From positions 1 through 64,000 of the forward strand of contig NZ_JBDJAW010000019.1 in NCBI RefSeq assembly GCF_039649665.1: a stretch of DNA of 64,000 nt. The letters run 5' to 3'. Within the stretch, counting starts at the first letter, position 1. Each line of letters opens with the position of its first letter. Below, one piece after another: positions 8,477 to 17,068 of the stretch. The notes under the pieces were generated by a model, which did not search any database, was not told the origin of the DNA, and saw only the letters and a list, made by a program, of their open reading frames with translations. The translations under genes were made by a program, and so were the position numbers. This DNA comes from Microbispora sp. ZYX-F-249 (GTDB lineage: Bacteria > Actinomycetota > Actinomycetes > Streptosporangiales > Streptosporangiaceae).

Positions 8477-8980
8477 TCAGACGCTGACGCCGACCCCGCC
8501 GCGTGTCTGCGCGCCGTACCGCTCCAGCTCCTTGGCCAGGTCGAGCGGCCTGATCTGGCTGCGCCCCGCCAGGGTCTCCTCGGTGAGCAGGTCCGCGGGC
8601 ACCAGCCAGGAGACCTCGAACTCCAGCCCGTCCGGGTCCTTCGCGTACAGGGCCTTGGTGGTGGAGTGGTCGGAGGCGCCGACCAGGGCGTTCATCTCGG
8701 TCAGCGTGGCCGCGATCCGCTGCAGCTCGGCGAGCGTGTCCACCTCCCACGCGAGGTGGTAGAGGCCGACCGTCGCGCGCCCGGCGGACGACGGCCCCGC
8801 CTGCGTCCCGATCTGGAACAGCCCGAGGTCGTGGTCGTTCGAGGATCCCTCGGCCTGCAGGAACGCGGCCCCGGGGAACGCCTGGACGACGCGGAACCCG
8901 AGGGCTTCCTGGTAGAAGGCCACGCTGCGGGAGACGTCCCGCACGTAAAGCACGGCATGGTTGAGTCGCTGGACCGGCAT
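8477..8980 (-). CDS. VOC-family (glyoxalase/dioxygenase fold) protein
   Basis: The 167-aa protein has the two beta-alpha-beta units of the VOC fold. Likely metal ligands are His in RLNHAVLYV (about residue 8), His in GLYHLAWEV (about 75) and Glu in DGLEFEVSW (about 121). VOC enzymes include ring-cleaving dioxygenases and glyoxalases; the reaction here cannot be assigned. The ATG at 8980 follows GGAGGG at four bases. A palindrome at 8996-9011 covers its promoter region. Confidence 0.85.
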   Translation of the reverse strand: MPVQRLNHAVLYVRDVSRSVAFYQEALGFRVVQAFPGAAFLQAEGSSNDHDLGLFQIGTQAGPSSAGRATVGLYHLAWEVDTLAELQRIAATLTEMNALVGASDHSTTKALYAKDPDGLEFEVSWLVPADLLTEETLAGRSQIRPLDLAKELERYGAQTRGGVGVSV

Positions 8981-8995
8981 GACGCCCTCCCGAAA

Positions 8996-9011
8996 ACTTG
9001 AACTCTCAAGT
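8996..9011. promoter_or_regulatory. Inverted repeat upstream of the VOC gene
   Basis: ACTTGA-ACTC-TCAAGT, a perfect 6-4-6 palindrome centred 23 bp before the VOC start codon. Its size and position fit a MarR- or HxlR-type operator; no such regulator gene is adjacent. Confidence 0.5.
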
Positions 9012-9174
9012 AATTGTACCTCGCCGGTTCTCCCGGAAACTGTCGGTGGCAGGTCGTACGGTGGCCAGCGGCAGAGCCGCCAGGGGGTGGCGGGCCGCCC
9101 ACCGGGGTTCCGTACGGCGCCGGAGCGGGCGGTCAGTAGCGGCGCCGGCGTCGGGGCCGGCAGAGGGGGGCGTC

Positions 9175-9387
9175 ATGATCGTCGACAGGGCGACGCGGGA
9201 GCGCGAGGACAACCTGGTCCTGTTCCGGGCGGTGCACGAGGTCGCCGTCCGCCATGCCGGTGCGCCATTCCACCAGGTGATCGCGGCGCTGACCTCCTGC
9301 CTGCCCGGCACGCCCCGGCTGGCCGCCGACGAGCTGCGGCGCATCGCCGAGGAGATCAGCCTCGGCCGCGATCCCTCGGGCCTGTGA
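9175..9387 (+). CDS. Small hypothetical protein
   Basis: A 70-aa, mainly helical protein starting at ATG 9175 behind AGAGGGGGG. It contains two cysteine-free helices around VLFRAVHEVAVRHAGAPFHQV and ends RRIAEEISLGRDP. I do not recognise a family. The next gene begins 64 bp downstream on the same strand, so the two may be co-transcribed. The good ribosome binding site and codon pattern are the main support. Confidence 0.6.
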   Translation: MIVDRATREREDNLVLFRAVHEVAVRHAGAPFHQVIAALTSCLPGTPRLAADELRRIAEEISLGRDPSGL

Positions 9388-9451
9388 TCCCCGTGGGCCG
9401 CACGTGCCGGGTGGGTCCCGGGATCGCCGTCCGGGACAGTGGGGGGCCCGC

Positions 9452-9904
9452 GTGAACGTCGTGGAGTTCCGCCTCGACCCGCCTGCCGGAGACTGGGCTT
9501 TCGGGAACGTGGAGATCCTCGTCGACGGGGTCCCGCTCCGCGACCTGGCCAAGGTCGTCGAAGCGCCCTTCGCCGCATCCGAAGGGCACCCCGGCATCGC
9601 AGGCGCGTATGAGGGACTGTCGGAACGGTTGTGCTGGCCCAGCCGCCATTTCCTCGGCGAACCGGAACTGCGGTGGTTCGACGAGGGGGAGACCGTCCTG
9701 CTGGGCTGCGACTGCGGTGAGTGGGGCTGCTGGCCTCTGACCGCCCGGGTGGAGGTCACCGGTACGACCGTCGTCTGGAGCGGCTTCCGCAACGGTCACC
9801 GGGACGGCCAGTGGGATCTGAGCGCGCTCGGGCCCTTCGTCTTCGAGCGCGGGCAGTACGAGGCCGCGCTGCGGGCCACTCAGCGGGACGACGGCGCCCG
9901 CTAG
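9452..9904 (+). CDS. Hypothetical protein with CDC-x3-GCW motif
   Basis: The 150-aa protein begins at GTG 9452 (V-N-V-V-E-F) after GGGGGGCC. A conspicuous LGCDCGEWGCWPL lies at residues about 86-98, possibly a small metal or redox site; the rest looks like beta strands with many Trp and Phe residues. I cannot name the family. Its TAG stop overlaps the stop of the convergent ROK gene by three bases (9902-9903 region), leaving no room for a terminator. Confidence 0.65.
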   Translation: MNVVEFRLDPPAGDWAFGNVEILVDGVPLRDLAKVVEAPFAASEGHPGIAGAYEGLSERLCWPSRHFLGEPELRWFDEGETVLLGCDCGEWGCWPLTARVEVTGTTVVWSGFRNGHRDGQWDLSALGPFVFERGQYEAALRATQRDDGAR

Positions 9905-11397
9905 CCCTGCAGGAGGGCGGCGGGGTCGGCCATGACCTGCTCGATCACCTGGCCGGCGGCGCCGAGGGCGGCGGCCTCGGCGCCGAGCCGTGAGACGACC
10001 ACGGGCGGCACGGCGCCGCGCATCTGCCCGAGGTGGGCCTTCAGCGTGTCGGCGACCGTGTGACCGATCCAGGGGAAGAGCGGTGCGTAGATCCCGCCCA
10101 GGACGATCGCGTCGGGGTCCACCAGGTTGACCGCCGACGACAGGGCCACGCCGAGCGCCCACGCGGCCCGCTCACACGCGGCACGCGCGTTCTCGTCGCC
10201 CTCCCGGAGCCGGGAAAGCACCCACGACAGGCCCTGCTGCGCGGGAAGGAGCATCTCCGGCGAGGGCGACGCGGACGTCACCACCGCCTCCGCCCAGCTC
10301 GTGCGGCCGAGATGCGGCGGCGGCCCGTCGTCGTCCCCGGCCCCTGCGCCGGAGGCCGCGCCTGCTTCGGCGCCGTCCGCCACACGGTGGCTCGTCCCCG
10401 CTCCGCCGTCGGCCGTGGTCCCTGCTCCGCCGTGATCCGGCACGCCGGAGGTCGTCAGCGCCCTGTCGCGGGCTCCACCGGTCGCCTGGTCCGTGCCTTC
10501 GCGCGGCTCGTCTGCCGGCACCTCCACGGACGCCCCCGCCCGCCGCGTACCGGCGGCGGGACCGATCGGCGCGGCGCCGCGGACGGCGGTCAGGAGGGCG
10601 TCCTGCCCGGCGTACTGTTCGAGGCAGCCACGGCCGCCGCAGCGGCACGGCGGGCCGCCGGGGGAGACGACGATGTGCCCGAGCTCGCCGGCCAGGCCGT
10701 GCGCGCCCCGGAAGAGCCGGCCGCGGACCACGAGACCGGCGCCGATGCCGATCTCTCCCGACACGTGCAGGAAGTCGGGCAGGCCGGATCCGAACCACAG
10801 CTCGCCGAGCGCGGCCAGGTTTGCCTCGTTCTCCACACCTACGGGGAAGGGGAACCGCAGGAGCGACGCCAGCGGCACATCGCGCCAGCCGAGGTTCGGC
10901 GCGTTGTGGACGACCCCGCTGGTCATGTCCACAGGACCCGGTACGGCCAGCACGCCGCCGACCACCCGCAGGCCTTTCTCCACAGCTTCGTCCACAACCG
11001 TGGCGGCCAAATCCCCAAGTCGCGCGATCACATCCACAGGGGCCGCGGTCCGGTTGTCCACAGCCTGTGTACGGCGCAGCCGTACCGTCCGGGCGAGGTC
11101 GACCACGCACACCGCGAGGTAGTCGACGTTGACCTCGAGCCCGAGGGCGGCGATGCGCCGCCCGCTGATCCGGATCTCGACCCCGGGCCTGCCGCGCTCG
11201 CCGTCGCGCACGGTCCCGGTCTCCACCACGAGCCCGCCCTCGATGAGGTCGGCGACGAGCTTGGACACCGTCGTCTTGGTCAGGCCGGTGATCTCGGCAA
11301 GGGCGGCGCGTGTCACCGACCCCCGGGCGCCGACCGCGCCGAGGACGAGCGCCAGGTTCCGGGCGCGCATCGCGTCATGCCGCAGGGCCTGCGTCAT
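9901..11397 (-). CDS. xylR: ROK-family transcriptional repressor of the xylose genes (XylR-like)
   Basis: The 498-aa protein has an N-terminal winged helix-turn-helix (GLTKTTVSKLVADLIEGG, about residues 40-58) and a ROK sugar-kinase-like domain with the zinc motif C-R-C-G-G-R-G-C-L-E-Q-Y. It is divergent from xylA-xylB, so it is most likely the xylose-responsive repressor. The ATG at 11397 has an ideal GAGGAGGT seven bases away and precedes a textbook HTH. Between the zinc motif and LGRTSWAEAV lies an insertion of about 90 residues rich in Gly, Ala and acidic residues, not usual for this family (about 400 aa) and probably disordered. Confidence 0.85.
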   Translation of the reverse strand: MTQALRHDAMRARNLALVLGAVGARGSVTRAALAEITGLTKTTVSKLVADLIEGGLVVETGTVRDGERGRPGVEIRISGRRIAALGLEVNVDYLAVCVVDLARTVRLRRTQAVDNRTAAPVDVIARLGDLAATVVDEAVEKGLRVVGGVLAVPGPVDMTSGVVHNAPNLGWRDVPLASLLRFPFPVGVENEANLAALGELWFGSGLPDFLHVSGEIGIGAGLVVRGRLFRGAHGLAGELGHIVVSPGGPPCRCGGRGCLEQYAGQDALLTAVRGAAPIGPAAGTRRAGASVEVPADEPREGTDQATGGARDRALTTSGVPDHGGAGTTADGGAGTSHRVADGAEAGAASGAGAGDDDGPPPHLGRTSWAEAVVTSASPSPEMLLPAQQGLSWVLSRLREGDENARAACERAAWALGVALSSAVNLVDPDAIVLGGIYAPLFPWIGHTVADTLKAHLGQMRGAVPPVVVSRLGAEAAALGAAGQVIEQVMADPAALLQG

Positions 11398-11535
11398 CGC
11401 ACCTCCTCGCCCGTGGTGCGCACCACCGGTAACGCGGGCGTCATCGCGCTCCTTCACGTGTGTCCCGTCTCACACCCCGCGGCCCGCGTCATCACATCCT
11501 CCACTGAGTGGCGTTGATAACACCGACACACCCTC

Positions 11536-11566
11536 TTGACCGTACGGCTTGTCACGTCCGATATTT
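11536..11566 (+). promoter_or_regulatory. xylA promoter
   Basis: A TTGACC -35 at 11536-11541 and a GATATT -10 at 11560-11565, 18 bp apart. The -10 runs into the left arm of the operator at 11565-11585, so repressor binding should block RNA polymerase. Confidence 0.55.
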
Positions 11567-11585
11567 AGTCCACAACATAGACTAA
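11565..11585. promoter_or_regulatory. XylR (ROK) operator
   Basis: Perfect inverted repeat TTAGTC, nine-base spacer, GACTAA, 14 bp upstream of the xylA start codon. The TTAG...CTAA ends match those of the well-known Bacillus xyl operator bound by the ROK-family XylR. Given the divergent ROK gene, this is a strong operator candidate. Confidence 0.75.
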
Positions 11586-11599
11586 TTCGGAGGCGATTC

Positions 11600-12745
11600 A
11601 TGTACACCCCCACTCCCGAGGACCGATTCACGTTCGGGCTGTGGACCGTCGGCTGGCAGGCGCGCGACCAGTTCGGCGACGCGTCCCGGGCTCCGCTGGA
11701 CCCGGTCGAGAGCGTCCACCGCCTGGCCGAGCTCGGCGCGTACGGTGTGACCTTCCACGACGACGACCTCCTCGCGGTGGAGCCGGACCGGGCCAAGGCG
11801 ATCGAGAACCTCAAGAAGGCGCTGGCCGACACCGGCATGAAGGTGCCGATGGCCACCACCAACCTCTTCACCCACCCGATCTTCAAGGACGGCGGGTTCA
11901 CCAGCAACGACCGCGAGGTCCGGCGCTACGCCCTGCGCAAGGTCATGCGCAACATCGACCTCGCCGCCGAGCTGGGCGCCAAGACGTACGTGTGCTGGGG
12001 CGGCCGTGAGGGCGCCGAGTCCGAGGCCGCCAAGGACGTGCGGGTCGCGCTCGACCGCTACAAGGAGGGCTTCGACCTCCTGTGCCAGTACGTGATCGAC
12101 AAGGGCTACGACATCCGCTTCGCCGTCGAGCCCAAGCCGAACGAGCCGCGCGGCGACATCCTGCTCCCGACGATCGGGCACGCCCTGGCGTTCATCAACT
12201 CGCTCGAGCACCCCGAGATGGTGGGCCTCAACCCCGAGACCGGTCACGAGCAGATGGCCGGCATGAACTTCGTGCACGGCATCGCGCAGGCGCTGTGGCA
12301 CGGCAAGCTGTTCCACATCGACCTCAACGGCCAGCACGGCCCGAGGTTCGACCAGGACCTCATCTTCGGCCACGGCGACGTCAAGAACGCGTTCTTCCTC
12401 GTCGACCTGCTGGAGAACGGCGGCTACGACGGCCCGCGCCACTTCGACTACAAGCCGCTGCGCACCGAGGACAAGCAGGACGTCTGGGACTCGGCCGCGG
12501 CCAACATGCGGACCTACCTCATCTTCAAGGAGAAGTCGAAGGCCTACCGCGCCGACCCCGAGGTGCAGGAGGCGCTGGAGGCCAGCAAGTGCAACGAGCT
12601 GGCCCAGCCGACCCTCGCCACGGGCGAGACCTACGAGGACATCCTGGCCGAGTCGATCGACGTGGACGCGGTGGCGGAGCGCGGCTACCACTTCACCCGG
12701 CTCAACCAGCTCGCGCTGGAGCACCTCCTCGGCGTGCGCGGCTGA
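11600..12745 (+). CDS. xylA: Xylose isomerase
   Basis: The 381-aa class I (actinobacterial) xylose isomerase interconverts D-xylose and D-xylulose in the cytoplasm with two divalent metals. Visible signatures are FHDDD with the catalytic His (residue 53), WGGREG, the metal-binding [21 protein letters not shown] and HIDLNGQ. Length matches Streptomyces enzymes. ATG 11600 is placed eight bases after GGAGG; earlier in-frame codons lie inside the operator. xylB follows after 28 bp. Confidence 0.97.
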   Translation: MYTPTPEDRFTFGLWTVGWQARDQFGDASRAPLDPVESVHRLAELGAYGVTFHDDDLLAVEPDRAKAIENLKKALADTGMKVPMATTNLFTHPIFKDGGFTSNDREVRRYALRKVMRNIDLAAELGAKTYVCWGGREGAESEAAKDVRVALDRYKEGFDLLCQYVIDKGYDIRFAVEPKPNEPRGDILLPTIGHALAFINSLEHPEMVGLNPETGHEQMAGMNFVHGIAQALWHGKLFHIDLNGQHGPRFDQDLIFGHGDVKNAFFLVDLLENGGYDGPRHFDYKPLRTEDKQDVWDSAAANMRTYLIFKEKSKAYRADPEVQEALEASKCNELAQPTLATGETYEDILAESIDVDAVAERGYHFTRLNQLALEHLLGVRG

Positions 12746-12773
12746 ACGGATCAGTGAGAGCGGAGGGACGACT

Positions 12774-14144
12774 GTGACGCTGGTCGCGGGGGTCGACTCG
12801 TCGACCCAGAGCTGCAAGGTCGTCATCCGGGACGCGGAGAGCGGGGCCCTCGTGCGCGAGGGCCGCGCCCCCCACCCCGACGGCACGGAGGTCCATCCCG
12901 ACCACTGGTGGACCGCGCTGCAGAGCGCGATCGAGCAGGCGGGCGGCCTGGCGGACGTCGCCGCCGTCAGCGTGGGCGCGCAGCAGCACGGCATGGTCTG
13001 CCTCGACGAGGACGGCGAGGTGGTCCGGCCCGCGCTGCTGTGGAACGACACCCGCTCGGCCGGGGCGGCGACCGACCTGGTCGCCGAGCTGGGCGGCCCC
13101 AAGGCGTGGGCCGAGGCCGTCGGCAGCGTGCCGGTGGCCTCCTTCACGGTGACCAAGCTCCGCTGGCTCGCCGCGAACGAGCCGGACAACGCGCGCCGTA
13201 CGCGGTCGGTGTGCCTGCCGCACGACTGGCTCACCTGGCGGCTGGCCGGCCGGCCCGGCACGATCACGACGGACCGGGGCGACGCCTCCGGCACCGGTTA
13301 CTGGTCGCCCGCGACCGGGGAGTACCGGACGGACCTGCTCGAACTCGCCATGGGCAGGGTGCCGGAACTGCCCCGCGTGCTCGGTCCCGCCGAACAGGCG
13401 GGAACGGCCGAGCAGGGCGGCGCGCTGCTCGCGCCCGGCACGGGCGACAACATGGCGGCGGCGCTCGGCGTCGGCATGCGGCCCGGTGACGTGGTCGTGT
13501 CCATCGGCACCTCCGGGACGGCGTTCGCCGTCGCCGAGGGGCCGTCCGCCGACCCCTCCGGGGCGGTCGCCGGGTTCGCCGACGCCACCGGGCGCTATCT
13601 CCCGCTGGTCTGCACGCTGAACGCGGCGCGGGTGCTGGACGCGGCGGCCCGGATGCTCCGGGTCACTCCCCAGGAGCTGAGCGACCTGGCTCTGCGGGCC
13701 CCCGCGGGTGCGGACGGGCTGGTGCTCGTGCCGTACCTGGAAGGGGAGCGCACCCCGAACCGGCCCGACGCCACCGGTTCACTGCACGGCCTGCGGCTGG
13801 GCAACTCCACCCCGGAGCACCTGGCAAGGGCCGCGGTGGAGGGCATGCTCTGCGGGCTCGCCGACGCGCTGGACGCTCTCGGCCTCGAGCCGCAGCGCGT
13901 GCTGCTCATCGGCGGCGGCGCCCGCTCGGAGGCCGTACGCCGCATCGCGCCGACCGTCTTCGGGCGTCCGGTGCTCGTGCCCACCCCCGGCGAGTACGTC
14001 GCGGACGGCGCGGCCAAGCAGGCCGCCTGGCTGCTGTCCGGGGATCCGGAACCGCCGGTGTGGGACACCGGCGCGACCGAGCGGTACGAGGCCGACCCCA
14101 CCTCCGGCCTGCGTGAGCGGTACCACGAGGCCGCGCAGGAGTGA
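12774..14144 (+). CDS. xylB: Xylulokinase
   Basis: The 456-aa FGGY-family kinase phosphorylates D-xylulose to xylulose 5-phosphate, feeding the pentose phosphate pathway. It opens with the ATP-site strand [12 protein letters not shown], has QQHGMV and WNDTRS sugar-binding segments, GTSGTAFAV (second phosphate motif, about residue 245) and [14 protein letters not shown] near residue 380. It starts at GTG 12774 after GGAGGG, 28 bp behind xylA, and a strong hairpin follows the stop, so xylAB is a two-gene operon under the ROK repressor. Confidence 0.95.
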   Translation: MTLVAGVDSSTQSCKVVIRDAESGALVREGRAPHPDGTEVHPDHWWTALQSAIEQAGGLADVAAVSVGAQQHGMVCLDEDGEVVRPALLWNDTRSAGAATDLVAELGGPKAWAEAVGSVPVASFTVTKLRWLAANEPDNARRTRSVCLPHDWLTWRLAGRPGTITTDRGDASGTGYWSPATGEYRTDLLELAMGRVPELPRVLGPAEQAGTAEQGGALLAPGTGDNMAAALGVGMRPGDVVVSIGTSGTAFAVAEGPSADPSGAVAGFADATGRYLPLVCTLNAARVLDAAARMLRVTPQELSDLALRAPAGADGLVLVPYLEGERTPNRPDATGSLHGLRLGNSTPEHLARAAVEGMLCGLADALDALGLEPQRVLLIGGGARSEAVRRIAPTVFGRPVLVPTPGEYVADGAAKQAAWLLSGDPEPPVWDTGATERYEADPTSGLRERYHEAAQE

Positions 14145-14150
14145 CGTCCC

Positions 14151-14194
14151 GGGTGGGGCCCCCGGAGACCCTGGGGACCCCGGGGACCCCACCC
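14151..14194 (+). terminator. xylAB terminator
   Basis: 15-bp arms (one mismatch), starting GGGTGGGG and ending CCCCACCC, with a 14-base loop, seven bases after the xylB stop. Confidence 0.75.
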
Positions 14195-14277
14195 TGAGAC
14201 GACCCTGACCCCTTCTCGGGGGGATCTACGCGTTGTCCCGGATGTTAGGAACGGGCCGTACGCGGGATTCTCAACGT

Positions 14278-14925
14278 ATGGTCAAGAGGCTTTACCCCCT
14301 GCTCGCCGGCGGCGGCATCCTGCTCGCGGTCGTCACCGTGGTGACGGCGCAGGTGGGCGGGGACGCCTCCTTGAACCCCGTCTCCATGACGATCAGCCAG
14401 TACGCCGCCCGCGACGAGGGCGGCGCCATCGAGACGGCCATGGCCGTCCTCGGGCTGGCCTCGCTCGCGCTGCTGGCCGGGATGCGCGCGCTCGACGCGC
14501 CGGTGGACGGCTGGCCCGCCCGCCTGATCGGCCTGTGGAGCGTCTCGCTCATCGGTGCCGCCGTGATGCCGTCGGGCACGGCCTGGCAGGGGGACGTGCA
14601 CGGCGTACTGTCCGCGGTGGCCTTCGTGAGCGTGCCCGCCGCCGCGATCCAGCTGGTGGGCCGCCTGGGACAGGACGAGCGCTGGAAGGCCGCCGCCCGG
14701 CCGCTGGAGTGGCTGGCGCTCGCCTCCGGCCTCGGCCTGGCGGTCATCACGTACGTCGCGCTGCCCGGCCACGGCGTCATGATCGGCCTGGTGGAGCGCC
14801 TGCTCCTGACCGCCGAGGTGGCCGTCCTCGGAGTGCTCGCCGTACGGCTCGCGCAGCTCGCCTGGGGACCGTGGCTGAGAGTGCGTGCCGCCGGCCGGCG
14901 CGCCGGTTTCCTCGTGCACCGCTGA
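14278..14925 (+). CDS. DUF998-type integral membrane protein
   Basis: The 215-aa protein has about six hydrophobic helices (first at LLAGGGILLAVVTVVTAQV) and the family-typical SMTISQYAARDEGGAIETAMAVLG and MPSGTAWQGDVHGVLSAVAF blocks. The ATG at 14278 (M-V-K-R-L-Y) starts directly before the first membrane helix; in-frame starts at 14242 or earlier would add a non-hydrophobic tail. Its function is unknown. It converges on the PLP-enzyme gene. Confidence 0.8.
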   Translation: MVKRLYPLLAGGGILLAVVTVVTAQVGGDASLNPVSMTISQYAARDEGGAIETAMAVLGLASLALLAGMRALDAPVDGWPARLIGLWSVSLIGAAVMPSGTAWQGDVHGVLSAVAFVSVPAAAIQLVGRLGQDERWKAAARPLEWLALASGLGLAVITYVALPGHGVMIGLVERLLLTAEVAVLGVLAVRLAQLAWGPWLRVRAAGRRAGFLVHR

Positions 14926-14940
14926 CGGTGGGGGGACATC

Positions 14941-14973
14941 GGGCCGCGCGGGCGCGGGGGCGCCGCGCGGCCC
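14941..14973. terminator. Bidirectional terminator
   Basis: Perfect 10-bp stem GGGCCGCGCG/CGCGCGGCCC, extendable by one pair, between two convergent genes (stops at 14925 and 15063). Confidence 0.65.
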
Positions 14974-14982
14974 GGTGCTGTC

Positions 14983-15031
14983 CTGTGGAAGCAGATCCGG
15001 TCTGTGGAAGCGGGGTGCGGTCTGTGGAAGC
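14983..15031. repeat. Three direct CTGTGGAAGC repeats
   Basis: CTGTGGAAGC occurs exactly at 14983, 15002 and 15022, spaced 19 and 20 bp, with a weaker TTTTGTGGAG following near 15042. The spacing is close to two helical turns. It lies between convergent stop codons, so it is not an obvious promoter element. Confidence 0.8.
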
Positions 15032-15062
15032 CGGGCGAGGCTTTTGTGGAGAGCGGAGCGGG

Positions 15063-16088
15063 TCAGGGCGCGCCGAGCAGATCGCGCAGCCGCTCGGCGT
15101 ACGGCCGCCAGTCGAGGCCTTTGCCCGCCGCCCAGGCGTCGTCGTGGCAGGTCGCGAGATGACGCTCGCCCGCGTCGCCGATCACGCCGACCACCTCGCC
15201 GCGCTCGCCCCGATCGCGCATCCGGATGATCAGTTCGAGGGCCGCCCACAGGTTCGTCCCCGTGGCGGGGCCGACCGCGAGCCCGGTCACCCGCCGGACG
15301 TGGCGGGCGGCGGCCACGCTCGCCGCGTCGGGCACGGGGACGACCAGGTCGACGAGCGCGGAGTCGAAGGCGGGCTCCATCCGCGGCCGGCCGACGCCCT
15401 CGATGCGGCTGGGCATGCCCGTGGCGTAGTCCGGGGCGCCGGTGGCCCAGCCGGGGAAGTAGGCGGAGTTCTCCGGATCGGCCACGGCCAGCCTCCCCGG
15501 CAGATCGTGATCCCGCAGATGCCGGCCGATCGCGGCGGACGTGGCGCCGGTGCCCGCCCCGACCACGATCCAGCGGGGGCAGCCGTCGACCTGCCCGAAC
15601 AACTCGTCGGCCAGGCTCGCGCCACGCCAGTCGACCGCGGCGGCCGAGCGGTAGTGATCGAGGTAGTGCCCGCCGATCTCGTCGGCGAGGCGGGCGGCCT
15701 CCTCGTAGACGGCGAGCGGAGGATCGACGTGCCGGCAGGCGCCGCCCAGCCGCTCGACACCGGCCCCGGACGACTTCTTCGGCATCACCGCGATGTACGG
15801 CAGGCCGAGCAGCCGGGCGAACCACGCCTCGGCGACCGCCATGGGACCGCCGGTGGCGTCGACCACGGTCGTCCCCTCGGTGATCCGTCCGGAGGCGATC
15901 GCCCGGGCGAACAGGGCGCGGGCCAGGCGGTGCTTGAGACCCCCGGTGGGCTGCGCCGACTCGTCTTTCAGCCGCAGCCGCACCCCCCACTCCGCAGGCA
16001 GGGGGAACTCGCGGAGCGGAGTCGTGCCGGCCTCCGCCCGCTCCCGGTCGAGGAGCGCGACGGCCTCGGCCGCCCATTCAGAGATCAC
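15063..16088 (-). CDS. PLP-dependent cysteine synthase-family enzyme (Cds1-like cysteine desulfhydrase)
   Basis: The 341-aa fold-type II PLP enzyme has its Schiff-base lysine in PTGGLKHRLA (about residue 51), a substrate loop VVDATGGPMAVAEA and the phosphate-binding GAGTGATSAAIGR (about 180). PTG-x-LKHRLA and the overall length resemble mycobacterial Cds1 (Rv3684), which releases sulfide from cysteine, more than CysK, where the lysine motif is S-x-K-D. The assignment to desulfhydrase rather than synthase is inferred. It starts at GTG 16088. No other sulfur gene is near. Confidence 0.72.
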   Translation of the reverse strand: MISEWAAEAVALLDRERAEAGTTPLREFPLPAEWGVRLRLKDESAQPTGGLKHRLARALFARAIASGRITEGTTVVDATGGPMAVAEAWFARLLGLPYIAVMPKKSSGAGVERLGGACRHVDPPLAVYEEAARLADEIGGHYLDHYRSAAAVDWRGASLADELFGQVDGCPRWIVVGAGTGATSAAIGRHLRDHDLPGRLAVADPENSAYFPGWATGAPDYATGMPSRIEGVGRPRMEPAFDSALVDLVVPVPDAASVAAARHVRRVTGLAVGPATGTNLWAALELIIRMRDRGERGEVVGVIGDAGERHLATCHDDAWAAGKGLDWRPYAERLRDLLGAP

Positions 16089-16227
16089 GGTCGCACCCTA
16101 GACGACCGCCGGGGTGGCCGATCCGCGATGCCGGAGATGCGTCCCGCATGCCGGTGAGGCAGACTTGCGGCGCGGCCGCCGGTGCCGACGCGATCGCGAT
16201 CACGAGTCGGACGGGACAGGACACGAC

Positions 16228-16440
16228 ATGACCGAAGCGGTGAAGGGCCCCGCCAGTTACTTCCCCTCGATTGAGAAGAAGCACGGCAGGCCGATCCCCG
16301 AGTGGAAGGACCTCATCCGCAGCTCCCCGCTGACCAAGCACATGGAGCTCGTCTCCTGGCTGAAGGAGGAGCACGGGCTCGGGCACGGGCATGCGAACGC
16401 CCTCGTCGCGCACACCCTCGCCGAGGACAGCGCCGAGTAG
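16228..16440 (+). CDS. DUF4287 domain protein
   Basis: The 70-aa protein has the DUF4287 pattern: SYFPSIEKKHGRPIPEWKDLI, then a helical hairpin ending LVSWLKEEHGLGHGHANALVAH. The family is small, cytoplasmic and of unknown function, often fused to DUF5655. The ATG at 16228 follows GGGACAGGA. It converges on the conservon. Confidence 0.82.
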   Translation: MTEAVKGPASYFPSIEKKHGRPIPEWKDLIRSSPLTKHMELVSWLKEEHGLGHGHANALVAHTLAEDSAE

Positions 16441-16492
16441 GAGCCGGGGGCAGGGCCGGGGCCGGCACGCGGTCCCGGCCCCGCCGGGCAGA

Positions 16493-17068
16493 TCAGCGCT
16501 GGGCGGCCGTCAGCATCTTGAGCGCGTGCTCCACGAGCGTGACGAGCACGACCTTGGCCGAGGCGCGGCGCCGTACGTCGCAGAGCAGGACGGGGACGTC
16601 GGGGTCGAGATCGAGGGCGATCCGCACGTCCTCGGGCTCGTGCCGATCGGCGCCGTCGAAGCAGTTCACGGCGACGATGAACGGCGTGCCGCGCTGCTCG
16701 AAGTAGTCGATCGACGGAAAGCAGTCGGTCAGCCTGCGGGTGTCGGCCAGCACGACGGCCCCGAGCGCGCCGTAGGACAACTCGTCCCACATGAACCAGA
16801 AGCGCTCCTGTCCGGGGGTGCCGAACAGGTAGACCACGAGCCCTTCCCTGATGGTGATGCGGCCGAAGTCCATGGCCACGGTCGTGGTCGTCTTTCCTTC
16901 CACGCCGTCGGTGTCGTCGACGCCGACGCCGCGATCGGACAGCACCTCCTCGGTGCGCAGGGGGCGAATCTCGCTGATCGCGCCGACCAGCGTGGTCTTG
17001 CCGACGCCGAAGCCGCCGGCCACCAATATCTTGAGGGCGACCGGCTCCTCAGAGGGCGCGAAGGCCAT
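16493..17068 (-). CDS. cvnD: Conservon GTPase (CvnD)
   Basis: The 191-aa Ras-like small GTPase has the P-loop GGFGVGKTTLVG (about residues 17-28), the switch II GTPGQERFWFMWDEL and NCFDGADRH in place of the NKxD base-recognition motif, as in MglA/CvnD proteins. In Streptomyces conservons the GTPase works with a membrane sensor, a Roadblock and a DUF742 protein in a complex likened to a G-protein-coupled system. It overlaps cvnC by 20 bp, so translation is probably coupled. Last gene of the operon. Confidence 0.92.
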   Translation of the reverse strand: MAFAPSEEPVALKILVAGGFGVGKTTLVGAISEIRPLRTEEVLSDRGVGVDDTDGVEGKTTTTVAMDFGRITIREGLVVYLFGTPGQERFWFMWDELSYGALGAVVLADTRRLTDCFPSIDYFEQRGTPFIVAVNCFDGADRHEPEDVRIALDLDPDVPVLLCDVRRRASAKVVLVTLVEHALKMLTAAQR

